A program made the translations under genes and the position numbers. The notes beneath the pieces were generated by a model. That model was not told where the DNA came from and did not search any database. It worked only from the letters and a program-made list of their open reading frames with translations. Positions 52,775 through 62,490 of a DNA stretch of 64,000 nucleotides are shown one piece after another. The stretch is from Bacteroidaceae bacterium. GTDB taxonomy: Bacteria; Bacteroidota; Bacteroidia; Bacteroidales; Bacteroidaceae. Position 1 is the stretch's first letter. Every line of letters starts with the position of its first letter. The DNA lies in NCBI GenBank assembly GCA_902362375.1, contig CABIVS010000011.1, positions 1-64,000 on the forward strand, in the 5' to 3' direction.

Positions 52775-54049
52775 TTATAGATCAGAATATTTAATTTGTT
52801 TTACATCCATATATCTTTTTAGTGCTTCAAGATAATAATAATCGGCATAGTTTAACGGAGCATCTATTTCGAAACCATTGGGGACAGAACCTGTTGAATG
52901 CATCAATATAAAATTTTGATTGTCACCGATTTTTGCAAAATAGGCATCACTCGATAGGTTTTTCAGAATTGTTTCCGCATAGGTGAAGTACTTATTATTC
53001 TGTGTAAGTGTACTTAGCTCAATAAGTGCTGATGCCGTAACGGCTGCTGCCGATGCATCTCGAGGTGTTTCGGGGCTTTGTATGGCATTATAATCCCATA
53101 ATGGAATTAAATCTTCAGTTTTTACACGCCGGATAATCATATTGGCTATATGTTCCGCATGATTTAGAAAAATGGAATCTTTGGTTTCCCGGAAACAGGA
53201 TGTATAGCCATATACTGCCCATGCTTGTCCGCGTGCCCATGACGATTCATCATGCTTGCCTTGGTGGGTACGTTTGTATTCCACCGTCCCGTCGTTATTA
53301 TAGCTCACTACATGGTAGCAGGTGTAATCAGGGCGGAAATGGTTTTTCATCGTTGTTTTGGCATGTTTAATTGCAACTTCGTTATAACGGTTGTTTGCGG
53401 TCAGATTATAGGCCTTGAACAATAAATCCAGGTTCATTATATTGTCAATGATTACAGGGTAATTCCAGTCTCCGAAGTCCCATGAGCGAATACATCCTAT
53501 AGTGTCATTGAAACGTCCGCACAGATTATCGGCTGTCTCTTTGATAATCTCTTTAATTGTATCATTGGGAGTTAACCGAAGGGCATTTCCATAGCTGCAA
53601 TTTACCATGAAACCGATGTCATGTGTATTTTTTATATAGCGTACCGGATTCAGCAGGTTGGTATAATAGATAGCGAATTTTTTTAGAGAATCCTTTCGGG
53701 TCATCTCATATGCATACCACAATGAACCGGGGAAGAAACCACTGGTCCAGTCTGAAGCAGGGCAGAGCAGGGTTTGTCCTGCCAACTCTGGAGTGGACTC
53801 TGATTCTATCGAATCTTTGAATATGGAAGGATCACGTTCCAGTTGTCGGCTTATGAACATCGTATCGCAAACCTGATGAATACTTCGGGGAAACATTCCT
53901 GTGCCTTCCAGTTTTTCTCCGGCAATCTTTAATTGAATGGAAGCTGCATCCAAACTTTTTTTTAACCACCTATAGTTTTCCTTTTGAGGAGTTTGGCATG
54001 ATACCAGTAGAATGGTTGTGAGAATCCAAAAATGATTGTACTTTTTCAT
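52775..54049 (-). CDS. GH88 unsaturated glucuronyl hydrolase
   Basis: Removes the unsaturated uronic acid left at the non-reducing end of oligosaccharides by lyases. The 424-aa protein has a lipoprotein signal (LLVSCQTPQ near residue 18). The (alpha/alpha)6 barrel shows KNTHDIGFMVNCSYG, whose Asp matches one catalytic Asp of the family, and VIIDNIMNLDLLF, which carries the second. WARGQAWAVYGYTSC is a further GH88 block. It is the first gene of the minus-strand operon and is divergent from the SusC gene. Its presence next to two lyases strongly supports a uronate-containing substrate. Confidence 0.93.
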   Translation of the reverse strand: MKKYNHFWILTTILLVSCQTPQKENYRWLKKSLDAASIQLKIAGEKLEGTGMFPRSIHQVCDTMFISRQLERDPSIFKDSIESESTPELAGQTLLCPASDWTSGFFPGSLWYAYEMTRKDSLKKFAIYYTNLLNPVRYIKNTHDIGFMVNCSYGNALRLTPNDTIKEIIKETADNLCGRFNDTIGCIRSWDFGDWNYPVIIDNIMNLDLLFKAYNLTANNRYNEVAIKHAKTTMKNHFRPDYTCYHVVSYNNDGTVEYKRTHQGKHDESSWARGQAWAVYGYTSCFRETKDSIFLNHAEHIANMIIRRVKTEDLIPLWDYNAIQSPETPRDASAAAVTASALIELSTLTQNNKYFTYAETILKNLSSDAYFAKIGDNQNFILMHSTGSVPNGFEIDAPLNYADYYYLEALKRYMDVKQIKYSDL

Positions 54050-54585
54050 TTTATAAGTTTATCGTTTACTTGTTTTTTCTGTTTGTAAAAATAGTGATTG
54101 TTGGTCGTTCGTTTGTGACAAGGGTGTTCAATAGAGTTTAGATTGTAAATAGTGAACATTAATTTTGTCTTTTATTATGTGGATTTTATCCAGTGATTCC
54201 GAAATAGGGACGAAAATCGTAATTTTGTAGTCATTGGAAGTCTCGTTTTGGGGTATATCAGAGTGCAGCAAGAAATAAATGTTGCGTTGTATTCCATATC
54301 TTTATTATAAAGGACTAAATAAAGGATCCTATGAAATATGATATTTTCTATCCGGCTATTGAAACTGTGGATCTTATGGTCAGAAGTAACGTTTTATAAT
54401 GCTCTATATGGGGCTTAAAAGGCTGCCGTTGCTTATTGTTATATAAAATCTCAACCAAATTGTATAAAAACAACATTGTTCTAAAACTAATATCAATGGA
54501 ATTAGACGATATGGAGACATTTATTTATTAAGGCTCCTTAACTTTGTTGGAGTAGAAATATGATTTCGGAAATGGAATAAAAGTA
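54050..54585. promoter_or_regulatory. Divergent control region of the polysaccharide locus
   Basis: This 536-base AT-rich stretch separates GH88 from the first susC. On the plus strand it has two TAATTTTG boxes (54160-54167 and 54220-54227), both matching TAnnTTTG. The later one would give a leader of about 350 bases for susC, long enough for RNA regulation. No coding frame or matching minus-strand box was seen. Confidence 0.45.
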
Positions 54586-57500
54586 ATGAATAGAATTAGT
54601 AAATTGTTAACTAAGTCAAGTTTGATTATGAAAATCAGAACAATGAATTATGGTATTTGCAGGACATTACTATTCGCAGGTCTCTGTTTGTCCAATGTAT
54701 ATTTAAATGCAGCGGAAGATGTGGGTCTGAATGGGAACTCCAATGCAGTAGAACGGTCTAACATTGTGTTTCAAGCGAGATTCAAGGTTTCGGGCGTGGT
54801 AAAAGACTCAAAAGGTGAACCGATTATTGGTGCGACGGTTACTGTGAAAGGCACTGCAGGCGGGGTTTTGACCGATATAGATGGTCGTTTTGAAATTGAA
54901 CTCCCTGATAAGAATGCAGTACTCGTTATTTCTTATTTGGGATTTAATACGACAGAAGTCAAGGTGGCAGGGCGTAAATCTGTTAATGTAGAGATGCAAG
55001 AAAACGTTCAAACCCTGTCCGAAGTAGTAGTTGTGGGTTATGGTAGTCAGAAGAAAGAGACATTGACGGGGGCAATCTCCGGAATTAAAGGAGATGCTTT
55101 ATTGAAATCACCGAATGCCAGTATTTCCAATTCACTGGCTGGCTCTATTCCGGGTATTTCTTCTGTGCAGTCAAGTGGAGAACCGGGTGCGGATGATGCA
55201 AAGATTTATGTTCGTGGTGTTGGTTCCCTCACAGAATCCGGTGCTACACCTCTTATATTAGTAGATGGTGTGGAACGTAGCTTTTTCCAGATGGACCCGA
55301 ATGAAATAGAATCGGTTTCCGTATTAAAAGATGCTTCGGCCACGGCGGTATTTGGTGTACGAGGTGCTAATGGAGTAATTCTAGTCACCACCAAACGCGG
55401 TATGGAAGGAAAGGCGAAGATTTCCATAACTTCTTCGGTGGGTGTTCAAACCCCTACGCGTATTGTAGATATTGCGGATAGTTATACACATGCTCTAATG
55501 AAGAACATGAAAGACCGGAATGACGGAGTTTCTGAGGAAAACTTAGTTTTTACTCCCTATGATCTGGAACGGTTTCGTTTGGGTGACGAACCGATAATGT
55601 ATCCCAATGTGAACTGGTATGACTATCTGACGAAGAAACTTTCTATACAGACGCAGCATAACCTGAATATTTCCGGCGGTACTAAAAACGTGAAGTATTT
55701 TGTTTCTTTAGGATTTTTGTATCAGGATGGTTTCTTCAAGAAATTTAAAGAATTGAATTATAACAATAACTACGAATATACACGTTATAACTATCGTGCT
55801 AATCTGGATGTGAACTTGACCAAATCCACTGTGTTAAAACTGAATATTGGTGGTATTGTCGGTGTTAAAAATGCACCGAACTATCATGAAGAATTCTGGT
55901 CTTACTTGATGGCGACTTCAGCTCCTTTCTCCTCTCCGGGAGTAGTGGACGGGAAAAAAGTAGTGACGGCTCCTGACCGTTTTGGCGGGTTGGTTACACA
56001 GTACGATATGTTTCCACGTTTTTTTGGAACCGGTTATTCAAGGCAAGTAACCAATACTATGAACTTTGATATGGTGTTGACGCAAAATTTGGATTTTGTA
56101 ACGAAAGGATTGTCTGTGGAAGCTAAGGGGGCTTATAATACTACTTATTCTTATATGAAAGACATTTCGACTCAATCCATAACTTATCTTCCTTTTTATT
56201 ATTCGACAGTGCGCAATCCGGAGCTTGGAATCGAAGATCCTGAGTTTAATAAAGAAATTGTATATAAAACCATTGGTAAGGACGGTGAACTTCATTACAC
56301 AGAAGGAGATAAGGATCGTTCCAGAGATTGGTATTTTGAGGGGAGTTTGCGTTATCAGCGCAAGTTTGGCGCGCATAATGTAGGAGCCTTGGCTTTGTAT
56401 AATCAGAGTAAGAAGTATTATCCTTCACAATTTACGGCAATTCCTACCGCTTATGTCGGATTGGTCGGGCGTCTGACCTATGATTACAATTCTCGCTATC
56501 TGGCTGAATTTAATATCGGTTATAATGGTTCCGAAAATTTTGCACCAGATAAACGTTTCGGTACTTTTCCAGCAGGTTCTATCGGTTATGTTTTATCCGA
56601 AGAACCGTTCTGGAAGAGGAATAGCTATCTTACTTATGTGAAGTTACGTGCTTCTGTCGGTTTGGTGGGTAATGATAATATGTCGAACAACCGTTTCTTG
56701 TATTTACCGGATTCGTATCTTGTAAACAAACTTGATAAAGATAATGGTTACAAAGATTATTTGGATGGTTATAATTTTGGTTTGGGTAATACGGTAATTG
56801 AAAAGGGAGCTGACGAAAGTCGGCTTGGAAATAGTAATGTAACATGGGAAACCGCCTTGAAGCAGAACTATGGTATAGATGTCAATTTCTTTAATGATAA
56901 GTTACGTCTCACATTCGATTATTTTGTTGAGAAACGCAAGGACATTCTTATCAATCGCTCCACTATTCCTATTTATACATCGCTTTCATCCTCTATTTTG
57001 CCGGTAGTCAACATGGGTAAGGTAGACAATAAAGGATATGAAATCAGCTTGAAATGGAACGACCGGGTGAAGAACTTCAGTTATTGGCTGGATGCCAATA
57101 TGTCTTATGCCAAAAATAAAATCATCTATCAGGATGAAGTAGAACCGAATGAGCCTTATATGTGGCGTACCGGGCAATCAGTCGGCTCCATTTTCGGCTA
57201 TGTGACGGATAGATTTTATACTGAGGAGGACTTTGACGAAAAAGGAGAGTTGGTGGCAGGACTGCCTAAACCGGCCGGGATAGTACACCCTGGAGACTTG
57301 AAGTACAAAGACTTGAATGGAGATAATATCATTAATTCGGATGATGTTTGCAAAATTGGTAATTCCAAGCGTCCGCTTTATACTTTTGGTCTCAACTATG
57401 GTTTTGAATATAAAGGCTTTTTTGCTTCTATGAACTGGACTGCAGCGAAAGATGCTAATGTCTCATTGCAATATTCATTCCAAGCTCCGTTTGAGAAGAA

Positions 57501-57846
57501 CCACGTACTCTACCAGTTTATAGCAGATGGAAGTTGGACGAAAGAAACGGCGGGAACTGCCAAATATCCACGTTTGTCTTCCAATCCTTCTAATACAGAA
57601 AGTTCCACTACTTGGGTGCAGGATGCTTCATACATTAAACTGAAAAATGCGACTATCGGCTATAATATTACAAATAAAAGACTCCTGAAGGCAATTGGGG
57701 CTTCTTTGATCTCAATCAAAATAACCGGATACAATTTGCTGACGTTTGATAAACTGGAATTTATGGATCCGGAGGGGGAGCCTAACCGAGCACAATCCTA
57801 TCCGATTATGAAGATTTATAACTTAGGAGTAAACGTAACCTTTTAA
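54586..57846 (+). CDS. SusC-like TonB-dependent outer-membrane porter (first)
   Basis: A 1086-aa importer that takes up oligosaccharides with its SusD partner. After a signal region, residues 65-145 are a carboxypeptidase-D-like regulatory domain (VSGVVKDSKGEPIIGATV), then the TonB-box region (SEVVVVGYGSQKKETLTGAI), the plug (PLILVDGVERS, SVSVLKDASATAVFGVRGANG) and a 22-strand barrel ending in Phe (NVTF). The start may be 54586 or an internal ATG at 54628 or 54643. It is the first gene of a SusC-SusD-SusC-SusD run, with SusD 10 bases downstream. Confidence 0.95.
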   Translation: MNRISKLLTKSSLIMKIRTMNYGICRTLLFAGLCLSNVYLNAAEDVGLNGNSNAVERSNIVFQARFKVSGVVKDSKGEPIIGATVTVKGTAGGVLTDIDGRFEIELPDKNAVLVISYLGFNTTEVKVAGRKSVNVEMQENVQTLSEVVVVGYGSQKKETLTGAISGIKGDALLKSPNASISNSLAGSIPGISSVQSSGEPGADDAKIYVRGVGSLTESGATPLILVDGVERSFFQMDPNEIESVSVLKDASATAVFGVRGANGVILVTTKRGMEGKAKISITSSVGVQTPTRIVDIADSYTHALMKNMKDRNDGVSEENLVFTPYDLERFRLGDEPIMYPNVNWYDYLTKKLSIQTQHNLNISGGTKNVKYFVSLGFLYQDGFFKKFKELNYNNNYEYTRYNYRANLDVNLTKSTVLKLNIGGIVGVKNAPNYHEEFWSYLMATSAPFSSPGVVDGKKVVTAPDRFGGLVTQYDMFPRFFGTGYSRQVTNTMNFDMVLTQNLDFVTKGLSVEAKGAYNTTYSYMKDISTQSITYLPFYYSTVRNPELGIEDPEFNKEIVYKTIGKDGELHYTEGDKDRSRDWYFEGSLRYQRKFGAHNVGALALYNQSKKYYPSQFTAIPTAYVGLVGRLTYDYNSRYLAEFNIGYNGSENFAPDKRFGTFPAGSIGYVLSEEPFWKRNSYLTYVKLRASVGLVGNDNMSNNRFLYLPDSYLVNKLDKDNGYKDYLDGYNFGLGNTVIEKGADESRLGNSNVTWETALKQNYGIDVNFFNDKLRLTFDYFVEKRKDILINRSTIPIYTSLSSSILPVVNMGKVDNKGYEISLKWNDRVKNFSYWLDANMSYAKNKIIYQDEVEPNEPYMWRTGQSVGSIFGYVTDRFYTEEDFDEKGELVAGLPKPAGIVHPGDLKYKDLNGDNIINSDDVCKIGNSKRPLYTFGLNYGFEYKGFFASMNWTAAKDANVSLQYSFQAPFEKNHVLYQFIADGSWTKETAGTAKYPRLSSNPSNTESSTTWVQDASYIKLKNATIGYNITNKRLLKAIGASLISIKITGYNLLTFDKLEFMDPEGEPNRAQSYPIMKIYNLGVNVTF

Positions 57847-57855
57847 TTGAAATTT

Positions 57856-59634
57856 ATGATGAATAAGAAAATGAGAACAACCTTATTGGTTCTGTTAACA
57901 GGGATAATTGCCGGCTGTGAAGATTTTAAGTTCGGTAATGCTTTTCTGGAAAAGCCAATGGGCGATGATGTTAATATTGATACTGTATTCTCGAATAAGA
58001 AGTATGCAGATCAGGCTTTGAATCAGGCATACAGATCGTTGCCGGATTATCTTCCGTTGGAAGCTCGCGGTTATCGTGGTAACTGGATTAATACGGATGG
58101 GGTGACAGATATTTGTTATAGTGCGGGAAGCGCTTATATATCCGGTAGTCTCAAAGCATCTTATGAAATAGCTTTTCCCTATTATCCTAATAGTAGTACG
58201 CAGAATATTGGAAATCCGTTGTATGGTATTCGTAAGGCTTATATCTATCTTGAGAATGTAGACCGTGTGCCGGATATGACAGAAGCGGAGAAAACGCGTC
58301 GTAAAGCGGAAATGAAAGTCCTTATTGCTTATCACTACTCACAGATGTTGAGGCATTATGGTGGGGTACCTTGGATTGACCATGCTTATACGTCTGACGA
58401 TGTTTTTCATTTTCCTCGTATGACTGTGGAAGAAACGGTTAATAAGATTGTCAGTTTGTTGGACGAAGCAGCGGTAGACCTGCCCTGGTATGCAGTGGCG
58501 GAAGAAGACGGCCATATAACGGCAGCTGCCGCTAAAGCGCTGAAGTTGCGTGTACTTCTGTTTGTCGCCAGTCCATTATTGAACAATGATACTCCTTATG
58601 CGGACGGTGAAGCGGCTGTTCAGAAATTATCTTGGTATGGAGATTATAAGAAAGAACGTTGGGAAGCGGCTTTAAATGCCGGTTTGGAATTCCTGAGACT
58701 GAACAAGGAAAATGGTAGTTATCATGAAGTGGTGAATACAGGGAATCCTCGCGAAGACTATATAAATGGCTATTGGACAAGAGGTAGCAGAGAGATTATT
58801 ATGTCTTCTCATCGTTTTGCTGTTTATGATATGAGTACGAAACCTTTAGATCGCGGACATAATGACTGTGATATAGCTACCAGAGCCAGTTATGCGGATA
58901 TGTTTGAGTGGAAAGACGGTTCTGCTTTTGACTGGAAGAATGAGACTCATGCAGCTCATCCCTTCTTTGACGAGAACATGAAGCCTACTCGTGACATTCG
59001 TCTTTATGAGACTCTGATTATAAATCAGGATAAGTTCAAGAATCAGACTAATGGTGCGGAATGTTATCAGGGAGGAAGGCAGAGTATGGAAAACAGCAGT
59101 TATAATAAATCTTCTAAGTACGGTTATAGTGTCCGTAAGTTTGTGAGAGACAAAGCGGAAGAAGTGAAGAACAAGCCATACCAATGTCCTTTGATTCGAA
59201 TGCCGGAAGTTTATTTGAGTATTGCCGAAGCAATGAATCAACTGGGAGTGGCCGGAGTAAAGGATGAATTCGGACGCGATGCTTATGATTATATAAATAT
59301 CGTTCGTCATCGTGCAGGAATGCCGGAAGTCCGTAAAGTAGAAGGGCAGGAGTTGGTTGATATACTGTTACATGAGCGTGTTGTAGAGTTTGGGGCGGAA
59401 GAAATGAGATACTTTGATTTGATTCGTTGGAAACGTAGTGATTTACTTTCTACTCCTTTGGAAATGCTGGTTATTAAGATGGAAGGAAGAGATACAGCCG
59501 GTAAACCGATATTTAGTTACCAGCGGTCTGTGACAAACGAGAAATATTCTTGGAAAGATTATTGGTATCTGATTGCATTTTCACAAGCTGAAATAAACAA
59601 GAAGTACGGATTGATTCAAAATCCGGGATGGTAA
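57856..59634 (+). CDS. SusD/RagB-like surface glycan-binding lipoprotein (first)
   Basis: A 592-aa outer-surface lipoprotein that binds oligosaccharides and acts as a lid on its SusC partner. The lipobox is TGIIAGCED near residue 19. The helical TPR-like core includes AYIYLENVDRVP and KVLIAYHYSQMLRHYGGVPW, and the C-terminal part RMPEVYLSIAEAMNQLG and EMRYFDLIRWKRSD, all SusD blocks. The frame opens with a TTG at 57847, but ATG 57856 is preferred. It lies directly behind the first susC. Confidence 0.95.
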   Translation: MMNKKMRTTLLVLLTGIIAGCEDFKFGNAFLEKPMGDDVNIDTVFSNKKYADQALNQAYRSLPDYLPLEARGYRGNWINTDGVTDICYSAGSAYISGSLKASYEIAFPYYPNSSTQNIGNPLYGIRKAYIYLENVDRVPDMTEAEKTRRKAEMKVLIAYHYSQMLRHYGGVPWIDHAYTSDDVFHFPRMTVEETVNKIVSLLDEAAVDLPWYAVAEEDGHITAAAAKALKLRVLLFVASPLLNNDTPYADGEAAVQKLSWYGDYKKERWEAALNAGLEFLRLNKENGSYHEVVNTGNPREDYINGYWTRGSREIIMSSHRFAVYDMSTKPLDRGHNDCDIATRASYADMFEWKDGSAFDWKNETHAAHPFFDENMKPTRDIRLYETLIINQDKFKNQTNGAECYQGGRQSMENSSYNKSSKYGYSVRKFVRDKAEEVKNKPYQCPLIRMPEVYLSIAEAMNQLGVAGVKDEFGRDAYDYINIVRHRAGMPEVRKVEGQELVDILLHERVVEFGAEEMRYFDLIRWKRSDLLSTPLEMLVIKMEGRDTAGKPIFSYQRSVTNEKYSWKDYWYLIAFSQAEINKKYGLIQNPGW

Positions 59635-59670
59635 TGGAAGATTGGTTAATCCTTAAACAACATAAGAAAA

Positions 59671-62478
59671 ATGAATAAGTTATTATATATTGTTGGTATG
59701 GCATTTTTATTGTCCACCACGGCGAACGGGCAGCAGAATGCGACTGATAGCTTGGTAGCTATCGGGTATAATGATGCAGATACAAAAGTGATTGATTTGG
59801 GATTTGTCAAGAAAGATCGAGGAAATCTAACACAAGCGGTTTCTACCGTTTCTTCCGAGGTATTGGCAAATAAAACCGCCACATCCTTACAAAATTCTTT
59901 ATATGGATTGCTACCGGGGCTGTATGCTAAACAAAATGTAGGATGGCATTCGGAGGCGACATTGAACATACGTGGACAGGGTGGTCTAGGTGAAGGTACT
60001 CCCTTGATTATAGTCGATGGTTTTCCTCGTTCATTGAACACTATTACTTTGGAAGAAGTGGAATCCGTGTCTGTATTGAAAGATGGCGCTGCAACTGCTT
60101 TGTACGGAGCACGTGGAGCTAATGGGGTGATTCTGGTGAACACCAAACGGGGAACCTATAACTCTTTTGATGTAGATATTAATTATAAACATGGCTTTAC
60201 ACTACCTGTTAATAAACCAAAGATGGCGGATGCATATACTTACGCTCGTGCTGTGAATGAAGCTTTGCATTATGACGGATTGGCACCTCAATATTCCGAG
60301 AGTGATTTATTGGCTTTTAAGAATCAGACTAATCCTGAACTTTATCCTAATGTGAACTGGGTAGATGAAGGAACACGAAATGTCGGCGAAAGCAATCAGT
60401 TAAGCTTGTTGGTGCGGGGAGGAGGAAATAAATTGCGCTATATGGGGCTGTTCGATTATAAAAATGATTTTGGTTTGCTGAATGAGCAATATACCGAGTA
60501 TTCTGACCGTTATAAATCTCAAATTCGCAGTTATGATATGCGTTTGCGAATGAATATTGATGTCGACTTGACTTCAAGTACACAGATGCAGTTTGGTATT
60601 GTCGGTGTACTGAATGAAACAAAACGACCGGATGCCAGTGTCAGTACGATTTTTGAAAATCTGTATAAAGTACCGTCAGCAGCTTTTCCTGTCAAGACTT
60701 CGAACAATGTTTGGGGAAGTAACCTGTTATATAAGATGAATCCGTTGGCAGTTATTGCTGATCAGGGATATTATCAGACTAATTGGAGAAAACTGGAGGC
60801 CAACATGCGTATTACACAGGATTTATCGATGCTGCTTAAAGGCTTGAAAGCGGAAGCGGCTATTGCTTATGATAATACCGCTACTTTTTGGGAGAATGGT
60901 TCTAAAACTTATCGTTATGAGGTGACTTCCTATTCGGATGAAACCGGTAGGACTAGTATGATGTATGGAGATAATTCGGCACTGGAGATTAGTAGTGGAG
61001 GACGTTCCAATAGTGTATTGGAGCAGACCATTCGTAGTAATTGGGAACTGAAGCTAGGTTATGACCGTATGTGGAACGGACATCAATTGAGCGTAGCAGC
61101 TCTCTATCGTCAGGAAATGGAAGAATCGTTGGGTGTTAATGTGTCTTGGTATCGTCATTCTATCATGGGAGTTGCAAGTTATAATTTCCGGAATAAATAC
61201 TTGGTAGATGTTGTTGCTAATAAATATGGAACCAGTGTTTTACTGAAAGGAGATAAATATCGTTTCTATCCCGCTGTGTCGGCAGCTTGGGTTTTATCCA
61301 ATGAAACTTTTTTTAAAGAACAGTCTATAGTCGATTTTATGAAGTTACGCTTTTCTTACGGACGTTCGGCCGTGGATAATCTGGCTTATGGTTTGGGTAA
61401 ACATTTTTGGAGCGGAAAAGGGCAATACTTCTTTGGCGACAGTAATACAGAAATGGACGGTTATATGGAACGAAAATTACCGATGCGAACGTTGGAATTG
61501 GAAACTGCAGATAAATATAATGTCGGATTGGATTTGCTGTTATTTAAAAATCTAAGTTTTACGGCTGATATGTACTATGACAGACGTACGAATATTCTGG
61601 TTTCGAACAAGAAAGTATCTAGTATGATTGGGATTGAGGTCCCTCAACAAAATGTGGGTAAAGTGGAAAGCAGAGGATTGGAACTAAGTCTTGGCTGGAA
61701 GGATGAAATCCGCAGTTTCCGTTATTACGCTAATGCCAATGTTGCTTTTCTGGATAGTAAGGTGATAGAAAACGGTGAAGCTTATCAGCCCTATGATTAT
61801 TTATATGCAAAGGGGCATAAGGTCGGGCAGGCTTTTGGTCTCGAAGCTATCGGTTACTTCAACGACGATGAAGATATCCGTAACAGTCCGACACAGACAT
61901 TTTCCACAGTGCGTCCGGGGGATGTGAAATACAAGGACCAGAATAATGATAATCGGATCGATGCTTATGATGAAGTGGCAATTGGTAAATCAACCATTGT
62001 TCCTGAAATGGTATACGGGTTGAATCTGGGATTTGAATATAAGGGATTTGGAGTGGATGCTACATTCCAGGGGATAAGTGGTATCAGCACTATGTTGACA
62101 ACACCTCATGTTTATCGTCCGCTTCGTAATAATAACAACATTTCTACTTGGTACTTGTCAGACAGAATCCGTTGGACGGAGAGTACAAAGGATATTGCCA
62201 ACGTTCCCCGTCTGTCTACATTGGATAATGCGAATAACTATCGCAATAGCACTCAATGGTTGGAAAACGGTTCATTCTTAAAACTGCGAAATCTGAATAT
62301 CTATTATACTTTCCCGCAGAAATGGACGGAAAGACTGCAAATGGATAAACTTCAGATTTATGTGCGTGCACAAGATTTATTCTCTCTGGATCATATCAAA
62401 TACCTGAATTGCGAATCCCTTTCATTAGGTTATTTTGATACGATGGGTGTTTCTTTGGGACTGAATATAAATTTTTAA
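59671..62478 (+). CDS. SusC-like TonB-dependent outer-membrane porter (second)
   Basis: A 935-aa porter of the same family but without the carboxypeptidase-D-like domain that the first copy has. A signal peptide ends near residue 20 (TANGQQ), and a short segment (DSLVAIGYNDADTKV) that may act as TonB box leads into the plug (TPLIIVDGFPRS, SVSVLKDGAATALYGARGANG). The barrel ends with Phe (LNINF). It starts 36 bases after the first susD. The two SusC proteins differ widely, so they probably import different ligands or fragments. Confidence 0.94.
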   Translation: MNKLLYIVGMAFLLSTTANGQQNATDSLVAIGYNDADTKVIDLGFVKKDRGNLTQAVSTVSSEVLANKTATSLQNSLYGLLPGLYAKQNVGWHSEATLNIRGQGGLGEGTPLIIVDGFPRSLNTITLEEVESVSVLKDGAATALYGARGANGVILVNTKRGTYNSFDVDINYKHGFTLPVNKPKMADAYTYARAVNEALHYDGLAPQYSESDLLAFKNQTNPELYPNVNWVDEGTRNVGESNQLSLLVRGGGNKLRYMGLFDYKNDFGLLNEQYTEYSDRYKSQIRSYDMRLRMNIDVDLTSSTQMQFGIVGVLNETKRPDASVSTIFENLYKVPSAAFPVKTSNNVWGSNLLYKMNPLAVIADQGYYQTNWRKLEANMRITQDLSMLLKGLKAEAAIAYDNTATFWENGSKTYRYEVTSYSDETGRTSMMYGDNSALEISSGGRSNSVLEQTIRSNWELKLGYDRMWNGHQLSVAALYRQEMEESLGVNVSWYRHSIMGVASYNFRNKYLVDVVANKYGTSVLLKGDKYRFYPAVSAAWVLSNETFFKEQSIVDFMKLRFSYGRSAVDNLAYGLGKHFWSGKGQYFFGDSNTEMDGYMERKLPMRTLELETADKYNVGLDLLLFKNLSFTADMYYDRRTNILVSNKKVSSMIGIEVPQQNVGKVESRGLELSLGWKDEIRSFRYYANANVAFLDSKVIENGEAYQPYDYLYAKGHKVGQAFGLEAIGYFNDDEDIRNSPTQTFSTVRPGDVKYKDQNNDNRIDAYDEVAIGKSTIVPEMVYGLNLGFEYKGFGVDATFQGISGISTMLTTPHVYRPLRNNNNISTWYLSDRIRWTESTKDIANVPRLSTLDNANNYRNSTQWLENGSFLKLRNLNIYYTFPQKWTERLQMDKLQIYVRAQDLFSLDHIKYLNCESLSLGYFDTMGVSLGLNINF

Positions 62479-62490
62479 AAAGAAAGTACG

